Source of the DNA: Albugo candida | Lineage: Eukaryota; Oomycota; Peronosporomycetes; Albuginales; Albuginaceae | NCBI GenBank assembly: GCA_905220665.1 | Contig: CAJNAR010000179.1 | Location: 62,001-126,000, forward strand | Direction of reading: 5' to 3' | DNA: 64,000 nucleotides | Shown here: positions 43,172 through 53,684 of the stretch, one piece after another | How the letters are laid out: each line of letters opens with the position of its first letter | Numbering within the stretch: the first letter of the stretch is position 1 | Made by a program: the position numbers and the translations under genes | The notes under the pieces: model-generated | Told to the model about the DNA's origin: nothing | Databases searched by the model: none | Seen by the model: the letters and a program-made list of their open reading frames with translations, nothing else

Positions 43172-44131
43172 TCAGATCATTTCCTGTATTCTCCGATCAA
43201 ATTGCAGCTCCAATTCACTCAATTCTTCGGTTGCCCGAGCCAACGCAATTTTTGCTTTATTTAGATCAAGAGGCAAATCAGAATATTCATCGAGCTGTTT
43301 CTTCAAATGCTGAATCTCTCTCTCATCCGCTTCCAGTTTCTGCGTCCAAGATATCCGCCCTCAATTCCGAAATGTGAACAAGGTTCTAGATGACGTGCTT
43401 ACATTTTCCAATTCCACGATAGCATCATGATCGCACCTAATACCAACTGATTTCAGCGATGACTTACTACCGATTCTCAAATATACTTGGATTCAATTTC
43501 ATGAAAAAAACCGATCTGATTCAGTGAAGCTTCCAACGCGAGCTATTGTATAGAATTTCAAAGTAATTTTACACATCGCCGACGATCAAGGCAATAACTT
43601 ACCACTTGCTTCCTCCTGGCCTCTATTTCCATCTCAACTTCATCACATCGTTTCTCCATTGTCAAAGAATGCTCTACGAATATAGTTGACTCTATCTGAC
43701 GATTCGATGAAAGTGATTACAAACCCATTTCTTCTCTCTCTCGTGAGGCGATAGTCAAGTGCCCTTCAGTCGCTCGAAGACGCTCAAAATCAGACTGAAG
43801 TTGTTTCTGCTGCAAAAGTTTCCGATCAATCCGGTGTTGTGATTCAATCGCTTCCTCGGTTGCACTTTGAAGTTTCTCTTCCAAGCCTGTTATTGCCGAT
43901 AAGTAGCTACTCGTATGCACGTTTTTCAACTGTAACAATATCGCGGTTTCCGTTAATGTTCGCAAGTACAAGCGACCATTCTACCAAATACATAAGCTTT
44001 ATATTTTTGCTCAACTTCGTGCTTACAACTGATAGATTTCCTTCCTCAATACCCATCCTACTCAGAAGGACTTTTTTGTACCCGACTTCTGCCTCATATT
44101 CCGCCTCTATCGACGACATCATCTGCTCCAT
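43172..44131 (-). CDS. HAUS1: Augmin complex subunit HAUS1
   Basis: Subunit of augmin, which recruits gamma-tubulin to spindle microtubules. Six small exons: 44131..44027, 43980..43725, 43673..43603, 43542..43487, 43436..43403 and 43339..43172 (229 residues). Introns are 46-63 bases with clean GT-AG ends and consistent phase. Similarity to HAUS1 lies in N-G-R-L-Y-L-R-T-L-T-E-T-A-I-L-L followed by the coiled coil, and in D-H-D-A-I-V-E-L-E-N with L-P-L-D-L-N-K-A-K-I near the end. The protein is shorter than human HAUS1 (278) and lacks the N-terminal 50-60 residues. No upstream ATG is available before the next gene. Confidence 0.8.
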
Positions 44132-44341
44132 CCCTATTTTAGAGACCGGTACAAACACTATTGTGTCTCTACCCTTGAATGTAGTGTATAATCAATTTCT
44201 GTAATTTAATTGAGAGATCAGATCCCTTCGCTCAATATAGACTCCTTTTCTACAAAAGCTGTTAATATGTGGATACAATCTCAAAGTGAATGAGACACTA
44301 TTGACAACAATTCAACTGGTAGCACCCAATCTATTTTTCAT

Positions 44342-46570
44342 TCATTCAAGAGCTGGGTTCTTATTGCGCGCACATTCCATGACGTCTTTCGCAAGTCTGG
44401 CCGCAGATTCCATCATTTGATACTCTTCCGCACTCACATTACTTCGAGGATTACTATCAAAGGCGCAAAGTAGTGCTACGTCGGGCTTTTGCGACATTTG
44501 AAGTGGAATCCCCAAGACAAATATCGCGTCCACCGCGCTTGCGTCACGTGGTTTCCATTCTTGATCCATATTTGTGTCTTTTACGACAATGGGCTTTCCA
44601 TTCCGCGCACACTGTTCGAATCTTTTATCTGTTCTCAGCTTCAAACGCTGATCTTTTATTCCAGTGAATGCTTTCATCTTCAGTCCATTCGATTCGACCA
44701 CCGCAATAAACACATTTTGACAGTTTAAACGCGATGCGATCATTTGACACATTCTTTGAAGGACCGTGGGTTTGCGATCACGACCAGTCGGTCGATGTGA
44801 ACTCGTCACTGCCTTTCGACGCAATTGCTTCCTGATGGACTTGGTAGGATGTTGAGTGATCACTTCACCGTATCCGGACGTGAAGTCGGCGCTGAGTGGC
44901 TCATTTTGGTATGACACGGCGCGATCTCGTGTCGCAAAGGAAACACTTGCGGAAGTTGGGTCATTGGTGAGGTCAAAAGAGACAGATTTCTGTTTTGTCT
45001 GGTTTGCTCGAATATTAAACGATCCAGACTGAGTATTGGCTCCATTTCTATTCGAGTGAGAACGAGTTGTCTGGACACTATGAAATGTTGGTCGTACACT
45101 GGCAATTCCTCTCGAATAAAGCCTTGAGATCTCTTCAAGATCGGCGCAGCTCGAATGACTCCTTGATCGTGTAGTTCGCCCACATTGCATACTCCTTGTG
45201 ATATTAGGAGCGTTGATTGGCCTCGAAGATATCGTCGCATCATTTTCTTTCCCTCTACCATTTTGCATCAATCTCTTCTCGATCTTGGAGGTGCTCAGAA
45301 GCATATCATCGAAATTCATCGACGTAGCTGTAGAACGTCCGCTGCTTTTCTTATAACCAGATTCTGGTTGTGCAAAAGCCGAAGGTAGGAATGTCTCATT
45401 CGCTGGCTCCATTTCCGCTCGTATCATACACAATTTACATACTTGAGTATCAACAGGATTTGATTCGCGTGGCCACACTTGCATTACATGGGTACACTTT
45501 GAGCACGTTGTCGATCGACAAACGCCACAGCAGGTCGTGCGACGGTACCAACGAGAACGCTTACTGCAAACGGCACACTTCGTATTATCCAATAAGCTTA
45601 CTGACTCGGGATGCACAACCAAGTCTCCAAGTTTTCGCTGAGTAGTGACGTGGTCAAGGTTGTACAGTGAATTGACCAATATAGTCATTGTTTCTATTGT
45701 TGCGGGCGGTATATCATTTAGTGTCACATTTGATTTTTTTGAACGAAAACGTGCGGTTGTGTATGCAAGCACTTGTGTTAGGTTCGCTTTGATACTTTTA
45801 TTCGTTTGAATGTCGAATGTGATTCCAATGCTTTGAACATCATCTTGTAGGCACAAACAATTGCCTTTCTTGACAATTTTTTCGTGAACGATCTTGGGAA
45901 TTGTCTTCCAAGCAATAATAGCACGTTTCTGATGTTCGAGTCGTTGTGTACACGTTCCGAAATATAAATCTTGTGGTTTAGCTGCGCTCTTTGTTTGGAG
46001 TCTCATCGCTTGGACTTTGATGAGGGAAGGCTCAATATCGTCGGTTTGCGCTGAAATGTATTCGAGCTGATCGGATTTGAGCGGTCGAAATTGTCGGAAG
46101 AGATATTGGCCTCCAACAAAATTCGTACCCAGTGTCATTTTCATGGCAGTCACATAATTTTTGACATCGGTGCTCTCCAGCACATCGACAATCTGATTGA
46201 CACTGGCTCGAAGTTGGATGGAACTACACATTTTATAGACATACTCGACGGTATCATGACTTATTTGTTCTCGATGAAGATGATCCGCTTTTACGTAGCT
46301 GAATTGGCGGATAGATTCGTTTTGCATGCGTGCGGCAAAGTTCGTAATGAATGGGTCGCCCAAATGAGAGAAGAGTGAGGTGACATCAGCAGCGATCACA
46401 GTCGGTGGCATACGGAGGCGATGGGAAGATACATGTCGCCTAGTCTTATGCGTACTCCGAAGACTATTCGTTGAATGCTTGACGCTTGGTAGTGAGTCAA
46501 AGCCGGTGTTTATGTCAGTAGACATTGTTGAATGATATTCTGCTCTAAAGGACAAACAAGCAAGAAACAT
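44342..46570 (-). CDS. START-like / FYVE-type zinc finger / GAF protein
   Basis: Single exon, 742 residues from the first ATG; a second in-frame ATG at 46525 (M-S-T-D-I-N) is equally plausible. A START-like N-terminal region (about 80-330) precedes a FYVE-related zinc finger (C-A-V-C ... C-C-G-V-C ... C-S-K-C ... V-C-K-L-C). A Ser/Arg-rich linker follows. A GAF domain closes the protein (about 590-735: N-V-F-I-A-V-V, K-P-I-V-V-K-D-T, V-L-G-I-P-L). This combination is characteristic of a large oomycete family. Phosphoinositide binding is likely; the ligand of the GAF domain is unknown. The finger lacks the classical R(R/K)HHCR motif. Confidence 0.72.
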   Translation of the reverse strand: MFLACLSFRAEYHSTMSTDINTGFDSLPSVKHSTNSLRSTHKTRRHVSSHRLRMPPTVIAADVTSLFSHLGDPFITNFAARMQNESIRQFSYVKADHLHREQISHDTVEYVYKMCSSIQLRASVNQIVDVLESTDVKNYVTAMKMTLGTNFVGGQYLFRQFRPLKSDQLEYISAQTDDIEPSLIKVQAMRLQTKSAAKPQDLYFGTCTQRLEHQKRAIIAWKTIPKIVHEKIVKKGNCLCLQDDVQSIGITFDIQTNKSIKANLTQVLAYTTARFRSKKSNVTLNDIPPATIETMTILVNSLYNLDHVTTQRKLGDLVVHPESVSLLDNTKCAVCSKRSRWYRRTTCCGVCRSTTCSKCTHVMQVWPRESNPVDTQVCKLCMIRAEMEPANETFLPSAFAQPESGYKKSSGRSTATSMNFDDMLLSTSKIEKRLMQNGRGKENDATISSRPINAPNITRSMQCGRTTRSRSHSSCADLEEISRLYSRGIASVRPTFHSVQTTRSHSNRNGANTQSGSFNIRANQTKQKSVSFDLTNDPTSASVSFATRDRAVSYQNEPLSADFTSGYGEVITQHPTKSIRKQLRRKAVTSSHRPTGRDRKPTVLQRMCQMIASRLNCQNVFIAVVESNGLKMKAFTGIKDQRLKLRTDKRFEQCARNGKPIVVKDTNMDQEWKPRDASAVDAIFVLGIPLQMSQKPDVALLCAFDSNPRSNVSAEEYQMMESAARLAKDVMECARNKNPALE

Positions 46571-46998
46571 AGGGTTTTCAGATGACGTGGGAGGGTATGC
46601 GCTGGCAAGACGAATCGAATAACGCTCGCTTATGCGTTAATGAGGATAATCGCATCATTTATTCTTAATGATACATTTGACTTGGTATAGTAAAGTGTAG
46701 TAAACCTTGTAAATTTCATCGATAGCAAGCGACATGTTTCTTGCTAACATGTAATGCTCAAAACCTTTTAACAGATTATTGAAGATAGGGAGTAAGAAGC
46801 TGTAAAATATCAGCTATGAGTAGAACGTTCGAAAAACTCGGTGAATCCTTCGATATCACTTCTCGCAGCCTGAACGATTGGTGAGTATTGATAAGCATCT
46901 GCGTATCTTATTGTGACAAGTCAACGAGTGGGTACCTGCAGAAACTATTACGATCAAGTCAGAATCTGATCACCACCATCATTCGCATTTTGGCAACT
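46571..46998 (+). other. Upstream region with a short ORF and splice donor
   Basis: An ATG at 46816 opens a 21-codon frame (M-S-R-T-F-E-K-L-G) that runs into a consensus donor GTGAGT at 46878. Splicing to the CTGCAG acceptor near 46940 would create a stop at the junction, making this an upstream ORF. Splicing to a weaker AAG acceptor a little further would extend the next gene in frame. Confidence 0.4.
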
Positions 46999-48417
46999 AT
47001 GGGGTGCTGTTTTTCTCAAGGGGAAGAGCTTGAGTACGATGTCAATAAAGCCCTCAAAACGTAAGTGATGACATGTTGCGTATCGCGCCATGTCGCATCA
47101 ATCCCTTACCTTAAGTAGAAAACGAGTCGATCTTGGAGATGCTTATACACATGAAGACATGAAACCACGTACAAAGACACCCTATTCAGCTGCCATTGTG
47201 GCACATGCGAACACAGCTTTGGTAGAAGCGAGTACGTCATCATGTTTGGCAACCAAAACCATGCTTGGTATGAACAATATTCGTTTGTAGAGGTCGGTTC
47301 CAACACTATCAACAAAGTGACTGACGCTCCAGATGCCCATCAGAAGTGTCTCGATGAAGATTCAAAGTCGCCAGTGTTTGTGAAAAGCATTGTAGAAACC
47401 AATATGGATCATTCTTTTGTAGAGAAGCATCGGCATGATTCCACCTCATCCTTTATTGAGCTCGAGGCACCTGCAGCGTCAGTTGACGAATTAGCTTTTC
47501 GTAATGGACCGAAAATGGAGATGATATCTACGCGCGACTTTGAGTACGGTGAGCCTGATTGCGCTAGAATATTCCCAACATCGATGGTCGTAGAAGCTGA
47601 TACCACTCAGAAGATTGCTATGACTCCAATTTCATCCTCATCTTCCTCATCTCCCTCATCATCGTCAACTGCATCAACTCCTCAGTCAATCGCACCGGAA
47701 GTGGATTTCGTCGAAAGACAAGATATCAGCATTCAGAAGGCTGATCAAGACACTCAGTTTATTATTCTCAACAGAGAAGAGAGTGAAATAAAAAAGCTGC
47801 CGACCGTAGTCCCGATTAATGAAGATGAAGATGAGGCAGCATCTATTAGTTCTTCATCGTCGAGCTCGGCACAATCTGCGACATCATCGGAAGACGAAGA
47901 AGACACTGATGAAGCGGATGATGACGAAGACAACGAAGAAGATGATATTGGAGAACAAAACAACGAAAAAGAAGATAATGAAGAAGATAACGAAGAAGAA
48001 GACAGCGGGACGGAAAGCTCGAAGGAAGAGGAATTCTACAAAATTAAGCAGAATCCATCTCCAAAATTTATACTCCTTCACAATAATGAAAATGCACTTA
48101 ATGGCAACAGCTGCTTTTCACCTGCAATGTCCAAGTCCAGAGTTGTCTCCATCGGTGGATCCTCATCCCGATCCTCATCCTCGTCATCTCAATCGTCCCC
48201 GTCATCTCAATCTTCCTCGTCTTCATCATCTAGCACAACGCCAAAATCGCATATTGTTGATGTAAACCGACCAAATCATCCGGAACTTCAAAATTACAAA
48301 TCGGAACAAGAGTCATCAATAATGACATCGGATGTGTTCACGTCAACTTGTGAGACACAAGAAGATTTCAAACTTAATAACACGAACATCAAGATAAACA
48401 ACAACCACCGAAAATGA
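46999..48417 (+). CDS. Dual-acylated acidic/serine-rich protein
   Basis: Exons 46999..47060, 47119..47231 and 47291..48417, about 433 residues. The N-terminus M-G-C-C-F-S is a strong myristoylation plus palmitoylation signal, predicting membrane attachment. It resembles the start of LAMTOR1 (M-G-C-C-Y-S), but the rest does not. The middle and C-terminal parts are disordered: Ser runs, then an Asp/Glu stretch of about 60 residues, then more Ser runs. Runs of TCA/TCC/TCG Ser codons and GAA/GAT codons make the DNA low complexity. Function unknown. Confidence 0.65.
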
Positions 48418-48515
48418 GAAAAAATAATCTGCTTGACTCTTTGTATTAATGGACTCTGTCAATCTATATGCCTGAAAGCATTATTAAACATTGAAGCCGC
48501 ACAATTTCATCAATC

Positions 48516-49145
48516 ATGCGGTTTTCTTATGCATCACGCTACACCTCAAAATGCGTGAAAGTCCTTCCATACGTTACATCGCTAGGTTTCTGTACTGGAA
48601 TCGACTGCCTTTCAAGTCGAGCTTATACAAAACCAGCACAATGCGGTTCTGCCTCTCAGGAATCGGATTGTACTTCCACCACTGCCTTGCTACTTTTACG
48701 AGGCATCGGTGCTGGAATCGCATGGACCATCAGCGTGGATTTCTACTCGTTACTGAATTTACCCGATCACATTTGGCTCAAAGATAAAACGCTACACACG
48801 GCCCCACAACGCCGTATACAAATAGCAAGAGAAGTTTTCAAATCCGTAGCACTGTTATGTGGACGGAATGTATTCGGATTTGTCACGTTTTTAGGACTTT
48901 TTGGCGGCGTCTCATGTGGTTTAGAGATACTGCGACATCGAAAAGATGCGCTGAATCCATTTTGCGGCGGTTTTGTTGCGGCATTGGCTGTATTGTCTAA
49001 CGAGGTCAACAAACCTCGTGCGGTTCTGACAAGCGCTTTGTTCTGCGGAATCACGTCGATGGGGCTATGGTGGTCTATACCGACGAGTGGTAGTCAGTCT
49101 GGAATGACCGCAGGGTCCGAAGTCAAGAATCAAGAATGTATCTGA
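48516..49145 (+). CDS. Tim17/22/23-superfamily-like membrane protein
   Basis: Single exon of 209 residues. Several glycine-rich hydrophobic segments follow an N-terminus rich in Ser/Arg/Tyr that could be a mitochondrial presequence. The segment F-G-G-V-S-C-G-L-E-I-L-R-H-R-K-D-A-L-N-P-F followed by C-G-G-F-V-A-A-L fits the superfamily pattern G...R.K.D..N...GG. Import channel, complex I assembly factor (TIMMDC1/NDUFA11-like) and outer-membrane relatives are all possible. Confidence 0.6.
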   Translation: MRFSYASRYTSKCVKVLPYVTSLGFCTGIDCLSSRAYTKPAQCGSASQESDCTSTTALLLLRGIGAGIAWTISVDFYSLLNLPDHIWLKDKTLHTAPQRRIQIAREVFKSVALLCGRNVFGFVTFLGLFGGVSCGLEILRHRKDALNPFCGGFVAALAVLSNEVNKPRAVLTSALFCGITSMGLWWSIPTSGSQSGMTAGSEVKNQECI

Positions 49146-49220
49146 CCAGAAATGCACATAGAAGTCAATCAAATAATTGCATTACGTGTTTTATGCTGAG
49201 TACTTGATGTTAACGCGTCC

Positions 49221-50233
49221 TCAACTAATGTTACATCCACACTTTTGAGTATCCTAAAATGATCATGTGAGTGAAAGCTTCCACACTTTAGACGAGAACA
49301 AATCCTCACCTCATCTTTTCTTAACGCATTCAGATCAGAATGGGCCTTCATAATGGTCCTTTGATTCGCAGAATAGCAAATAGAGGTGCCCCTCATTCCA
49401 CACATGAAATTTTCTTTTTCCATCCGCAATTGACTCTTACTCAAATCAGTCCGCACATGACTCAAGCGTGATGATGCGAGGGTATCGATTTGTTCATAAA
49501 GATCGTCTTCCGACTCTAAAAAAATTGTCGTCAAGTGAACATACGCGACGTTCAACAACACACACCGAATGTCGTTCGCTCGTGGCAAATCTTGAGGGCA
49601 ATTCCTCTCTGGAGATGTTGGAGTCCCTATCACCTCAAAAGTGCATAAGAACTTTGGATTTGTGATCGTGTCTTACCTCCACCCAAAATCGAGCTACTTC
49701 TTCTGTTACGGCACGCAAAATAACCAGACCATCTTCTGTTCTCAAATGTATCTGCTTAGCATCGGAGTCCATTGTATCAATTTCTTTGGCTCGGCGTAGA
49801 TCAGTGACCAAAATTGGTGACTGTGGGGGACATTTCTGACCACGGTAGATGAGCAGAGCTCGAAAAGACCAATGTAGTGTTACATGAGAGCGATAAACCG
49901 TCAGACAAAATCCATAAGTCTGGAAAAGAAGCGGTTGCCAAGTGCCATCTAACGTTTTATAATCCAGAAAACCTGATACAACCCAAACTGAAAAACAACC
50001 TTTGCACCCCTTTCACAAATTATGTACCCGACAATCCTAATAAAATGTATTGAGTGGACATGTGAAAAATCAAGCATGCTTGAACCTTTTTCATCAAGCA
50101 CGACACTGTCAGCACGCTGTTTACGACCGCTTGAAGAATCCAAATAATTTTCATCGAGACTTTCGCGATTTTTGCATTCAATTGGTGCTACTGAGGAAGT
50201 ATCTTCGCGACGTCTTTGTTCGAGCAACATCAT
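49221..50233 (-). CDS. PH-domain protein with coiled C-terminus
   Basis: Proposed exons 50233..50017, 49972..49677, 49633..49310 and 49253..49221 (289 residues), introns 43-56 bases. Residues about 65-175 read as a PH domain: G-Y-I-I-C-F-L-D-Y, W-Q-P-L-L-F-Q, then A-K-Q-I-H-L-R-T-E-D and the closing Trp in A-R-F-W-V-E. The rest is helical. The last intron is uncertain; without it the frame continues to 49169. The true start could lie upstream, since an overlapping frame begins M-A-K-L-E-Q-Q near 50260. Function unknown. Confidence 0.55.
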
Positions 50234-50351
50234 CGTGCGAATCCTTCGAACTTAGCTGCTGTTCTAATTTTGCCATTTTTGGTGAATTCATGTACTTTAT
50301 GGTCATTGAATTATCACTAACTTACCACAGTGTTTTTAGACAGTCAAACGA

Positions 50352-51837
50352 ATGCGAATCTCGTTAAACCAACTAGTCACAAAAAGATATAGACGTTTTC
50401 AATATCGCCACGGATTCAATAGAATTCAAACCTATTCAGGACTGATCCTTACTGGAGCGATCACCACTGGGGTTTTATGTGCACAATCTCGCGCACTTTA
50501 CGTACAATGCGAAAATACACATCATACTGCTGACAAGCAAATTGTAACGGATTCGTTTCAGTACAAGATTCTAATTGAAGAGTATTGGAAGAATGCCAAA
50601 AGCTTGCACTCACCCTCTACACGCTTTCAAGCTTTTGCTTCAAAGCGAATAGCATCCGGTAGTGACGCAGACAACCAAGTTTTTGCAATGACCTTTACGG
50701 ACTTTATCGCTTCCTTCCTTGTACCAAGATTCCGACTTTACGAGCTCGTAAGATTTTTTTACAAATTTGAGGATTCATAATGTGATCACCAAATGTTTTA
50801 CTCAGAATCCTGATTACCTGTACGAAACGGAATTTTTAGGAAACGATGAAGGACTCATCACGTTTGAAGAGTATTTAGCCATTATACACTTACTACAGAG
50901 TAATTATACACACACTACACAGTTCCTCATTTACATGGTGCTTGAGTAGTTCCAAAAATCCATTTCGATGTGGCTTTCTCAGTCTTCGATCTGGACGGAG
51001 ATGATGCAGTGGATAAAGCGGAATTCTGCCACGTTATGGAAAATTTGTTAAGCTCTCAGCAAAATCAATCATGGACCCTCACATCGATCGATATCGAGAA
51101 AACTTTTACTCGCTTAATTGCCCACTTATTTGAGGATTCCGGCAGTATCTCAGCCACAAAGTTCGAAAACGTGTTGGATCAAATCCGGACTCAGATACTC
51201 CGCGCGGAGTTTGATTCTTGCGCAACTCGGACTCCCAACACGCAAGAACGTGCCATGTCGATGCACGATTTTGCTATCACTCTTATAGCCGGATGTGATC
51301 CTCATCAACTAAAGATCTACTTGAGTCGTCTCAGTAAGCTTCACGCCAGCAACGTACGTAAATTACTTTGCGCTTCCATCAATCTTATGTGCGTTTTTCT
51401 TACCAGGAACGTGTGAATTGGAACGAATTCTACAAATTTCACTTCTACGTTCAGCACAATCTTCGAGATATTAAGCTGGCGCTAGATCTGACTGGGAAAG
51501 AAGAGATTGACGAAGCCGATTTCATTCGGGCAGTAGCGATCGTATGTGATATTGAACTATCTTATCCAGTCAGTCAGCAGATATTTCACGTTTTCGATCG
51601 AAATGGTATTTTTTTGTTTGGGAACTCGTGACAGACAAATGACCTACGCAAAATGTCTACAGAGAATGGACTTTTGGACAGCTCCGAACTACTGCACATG
51701 CTCCAGCTCCGTGACAGCACAGGTTTCTGTAAGGTACTTAACGCGCGTTGCGTACTTTAGTGGTCTTAGTTTTGTAATAACAGGCACATCTGGACTCAAA
51801 AATGAAACGATTTTGGAATTGTATAGGCGCAACGTAA
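50352..51837 (+). CDS. MICU1: MICU-type mitochondrial calcium-uptake regulator
   Basis: EF-hand gatekeeper of the mitochondrial calcium uniporter. Exons 50352..50747, 50806..50899, 50950..51353, 51407..51605, 51663..51733 and 51784..51837, 405 residues, with all introns 50-58 bases. An N-terminal hydrophobic segment (about 30-45) fits targeting or anchoring. G-L-I-T-F-E-E-Y-L precedes a perfect EF loop D-L-D-G-D-D-A-V-D-K-A-E-F. A second loop D-R-N-E-N-G-L-L-D-S-S-E-L is assembled across an intron. The stop lies 12 bases from the stop of the opposite gene. Confidence 0.85.
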
Positions 51838-51849
51838 AACAAAAGAACT

Positions 51850-53510
51850 TTAAACGCTTTGCTTATCCTTTTGATGATGATACGCCATTCCTGTTCCGGA
51901 AATGTTGTCACCCAAGCCCGCAGTATGATCAGGCTGCTTACAAGCGAGCATTGGTACCAAGTAACATTGAAAACTATCAGCTTCTTTCCATGTCAAGACG
52001 GGCGTAAATGGATCCAGAGAGAGTTTGCTGACTTTACTCTTTTCACTCAACAGAATGTCGCGAGGAAGTAACATTTCAACGCGATTGATATCGATCTCCA
52101 TTTTCGAACTATGCTGGATGCCGTCACGTGCCTTCTGATTCTTTCCGCATGCCAATTTTGTGCTCATCAACGCAGCTTGAATAAGCGCCTTTGTTGGATC
52201 TTGCCATGTGCTCTTATCCTCCTGACAAAGAATGTGGAACTGAAGTGTGTGGAAATGCATTCGACCGAGTTGTGCCAAAGCGTATTTCTTGGAATCAACT
52301 TCCGTGTCCACATTTTTGACCGAACGAAAATGCATTTTGGCCTTTTTTGAATAAAGCAATATGTCATGCACCTGCTCTGTGACTTGAGCTACGGTTGGCC
52401 GAGACCCTGTGGCTTTGACTTCCTGATCCGAGACGAGATATCGATGAAGGATAAACAACTCTTGTTCATTCAGGCCGATTGAATTCACCCAGGGCAAAAC
52501 CAATGACGTCGTATCGCCAAAAAGTGTAAAGTCTACAAAACGAGTGAGTTCTCTTCAGATTCTTCAAGTCGTAAAAAGTACTCACCGGACACGGCCGCAA
52601 ACTCATAATGCGATGGCGTTTTTTGTAAATACAGATTTTTTAATAGCTCTGAAAGCTTTACGAGCCTGGAAAGTCTTTGCTCGTCATCAGTTTCCACTTC
52701 CATCAATTGTAATCCGCCGATAACAACCAAATCAGGCTGAAATTCTTCTAGAGCTTCTTCAAACGCCTCTAATACTGAGAATTTGGCGTTGTAGATGTCA
52801 TGATTCAGATAATATCGGTTCGCGCGTGGAGAAGTAAATCCGCTAAAGGATTCCTCCTTTCCATATTCCAAAACCAAATGAACATCTTCTTGTTCCTGAT
52901 CGCTCAATTCCCCGACAATTTGAATTAACGGATTGTAATGCTTTCTCATTTCTTTGCCAATGGCTGCGCCCAATAAGACCTGACACCCTTCTGCGGCAGC
53001 TCGTTCTGCCATCGTCGCCGCATTTCCACCAAGAGATTGCTTAACATTTGATAGTGTTTTAGCAATAGCGACAATCTGATGGAATTCGATGAATGACGAC
53101 ATACTTTGCTCTGCAGCAGCACCACTGGAAAAGTAGTACGAAAAGCTTTGGAATAGCTCGGGTATGGATGTGATTCTTTCGTGATGTTGACTCACGAGAT
53201 TTTCGAGATCCTCAGGCGATTGCTGTTCCGTGAGTACCTTCATGAGGTCAACGGCTCGAACCGATACATCCAAATCAGCACTACAACAAAATGCTAAGCG
53301 GATGGGTTTGGTAGGCTCAGAGGTCTTATAGGAAGCCTCCGTTGGACGCGTTTGATAGAGAAGCGATTTATAAAATTGAAGCTGTTCTGCCTCACTCAAG
53401 TGTGGGGATGAGGTGGGAAGTAATGAGGCAAAAAAATCGATAAAGAAGATCGCAAGCAAACTTATAACAAGTGAGTTAAACAACATGAACAGTTGTGAGG
53501 TGCTATACAT
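51850..53510 (-). CDS. ADPGK: ADP-dependent glucokinase
   Basis: Phosphorylates glucose using ADP as donor. Exons 53510..52586 and 52532..51850 (53-base intron), 535 residues. An N-terminal membrane helix (about 8-30) predicts ER location as in animals. Conserved sequence includes S-L-G-G-N-A-A-T-M-A, D-V-H-L-V-L-E-Y, R-A-N-R-Y, D-L-V-V-I-G-G-L-Q-L-M-E and N-S-I-G-L-N-E-Q-E-L. The catalytic G-L-G-D motif lies near the C-terminus. Intron phase joins V-S to D-F-T-L-F, as in homologues. Confidence 0.92.
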
Positions 53511-53684
53511 GATGCTGAGGACCACGCGAAGTGGAGCAAGAAGACGATTATCAAATCGGATGCCAAGGTTTTCGGAGATATAACCAATGAAATGCTTTGT
53601 AGGAACTCAGCGGACATTACGAAAATTTATGAAGGTCGAATGTATTAAATAAAATAGTATCAAATGTAACTCGGGTTATGCTTC

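Noticed and set aside
46999..47060. LAMTOR1 identity for the M-G-C-C protein
   Set aside because: Only the acylation signal is similar; the rest lacks LAMTOR1 helices and is a long disordered acidic/serine protein.
47819..48265. 148-codon Lys/Arg/His-rich open frame on the plus strand
   Set aside because: It is the shifted frame of the Ser and Asp/Glu runs in the acylated protein; low-complexity codons keep the other frames open.
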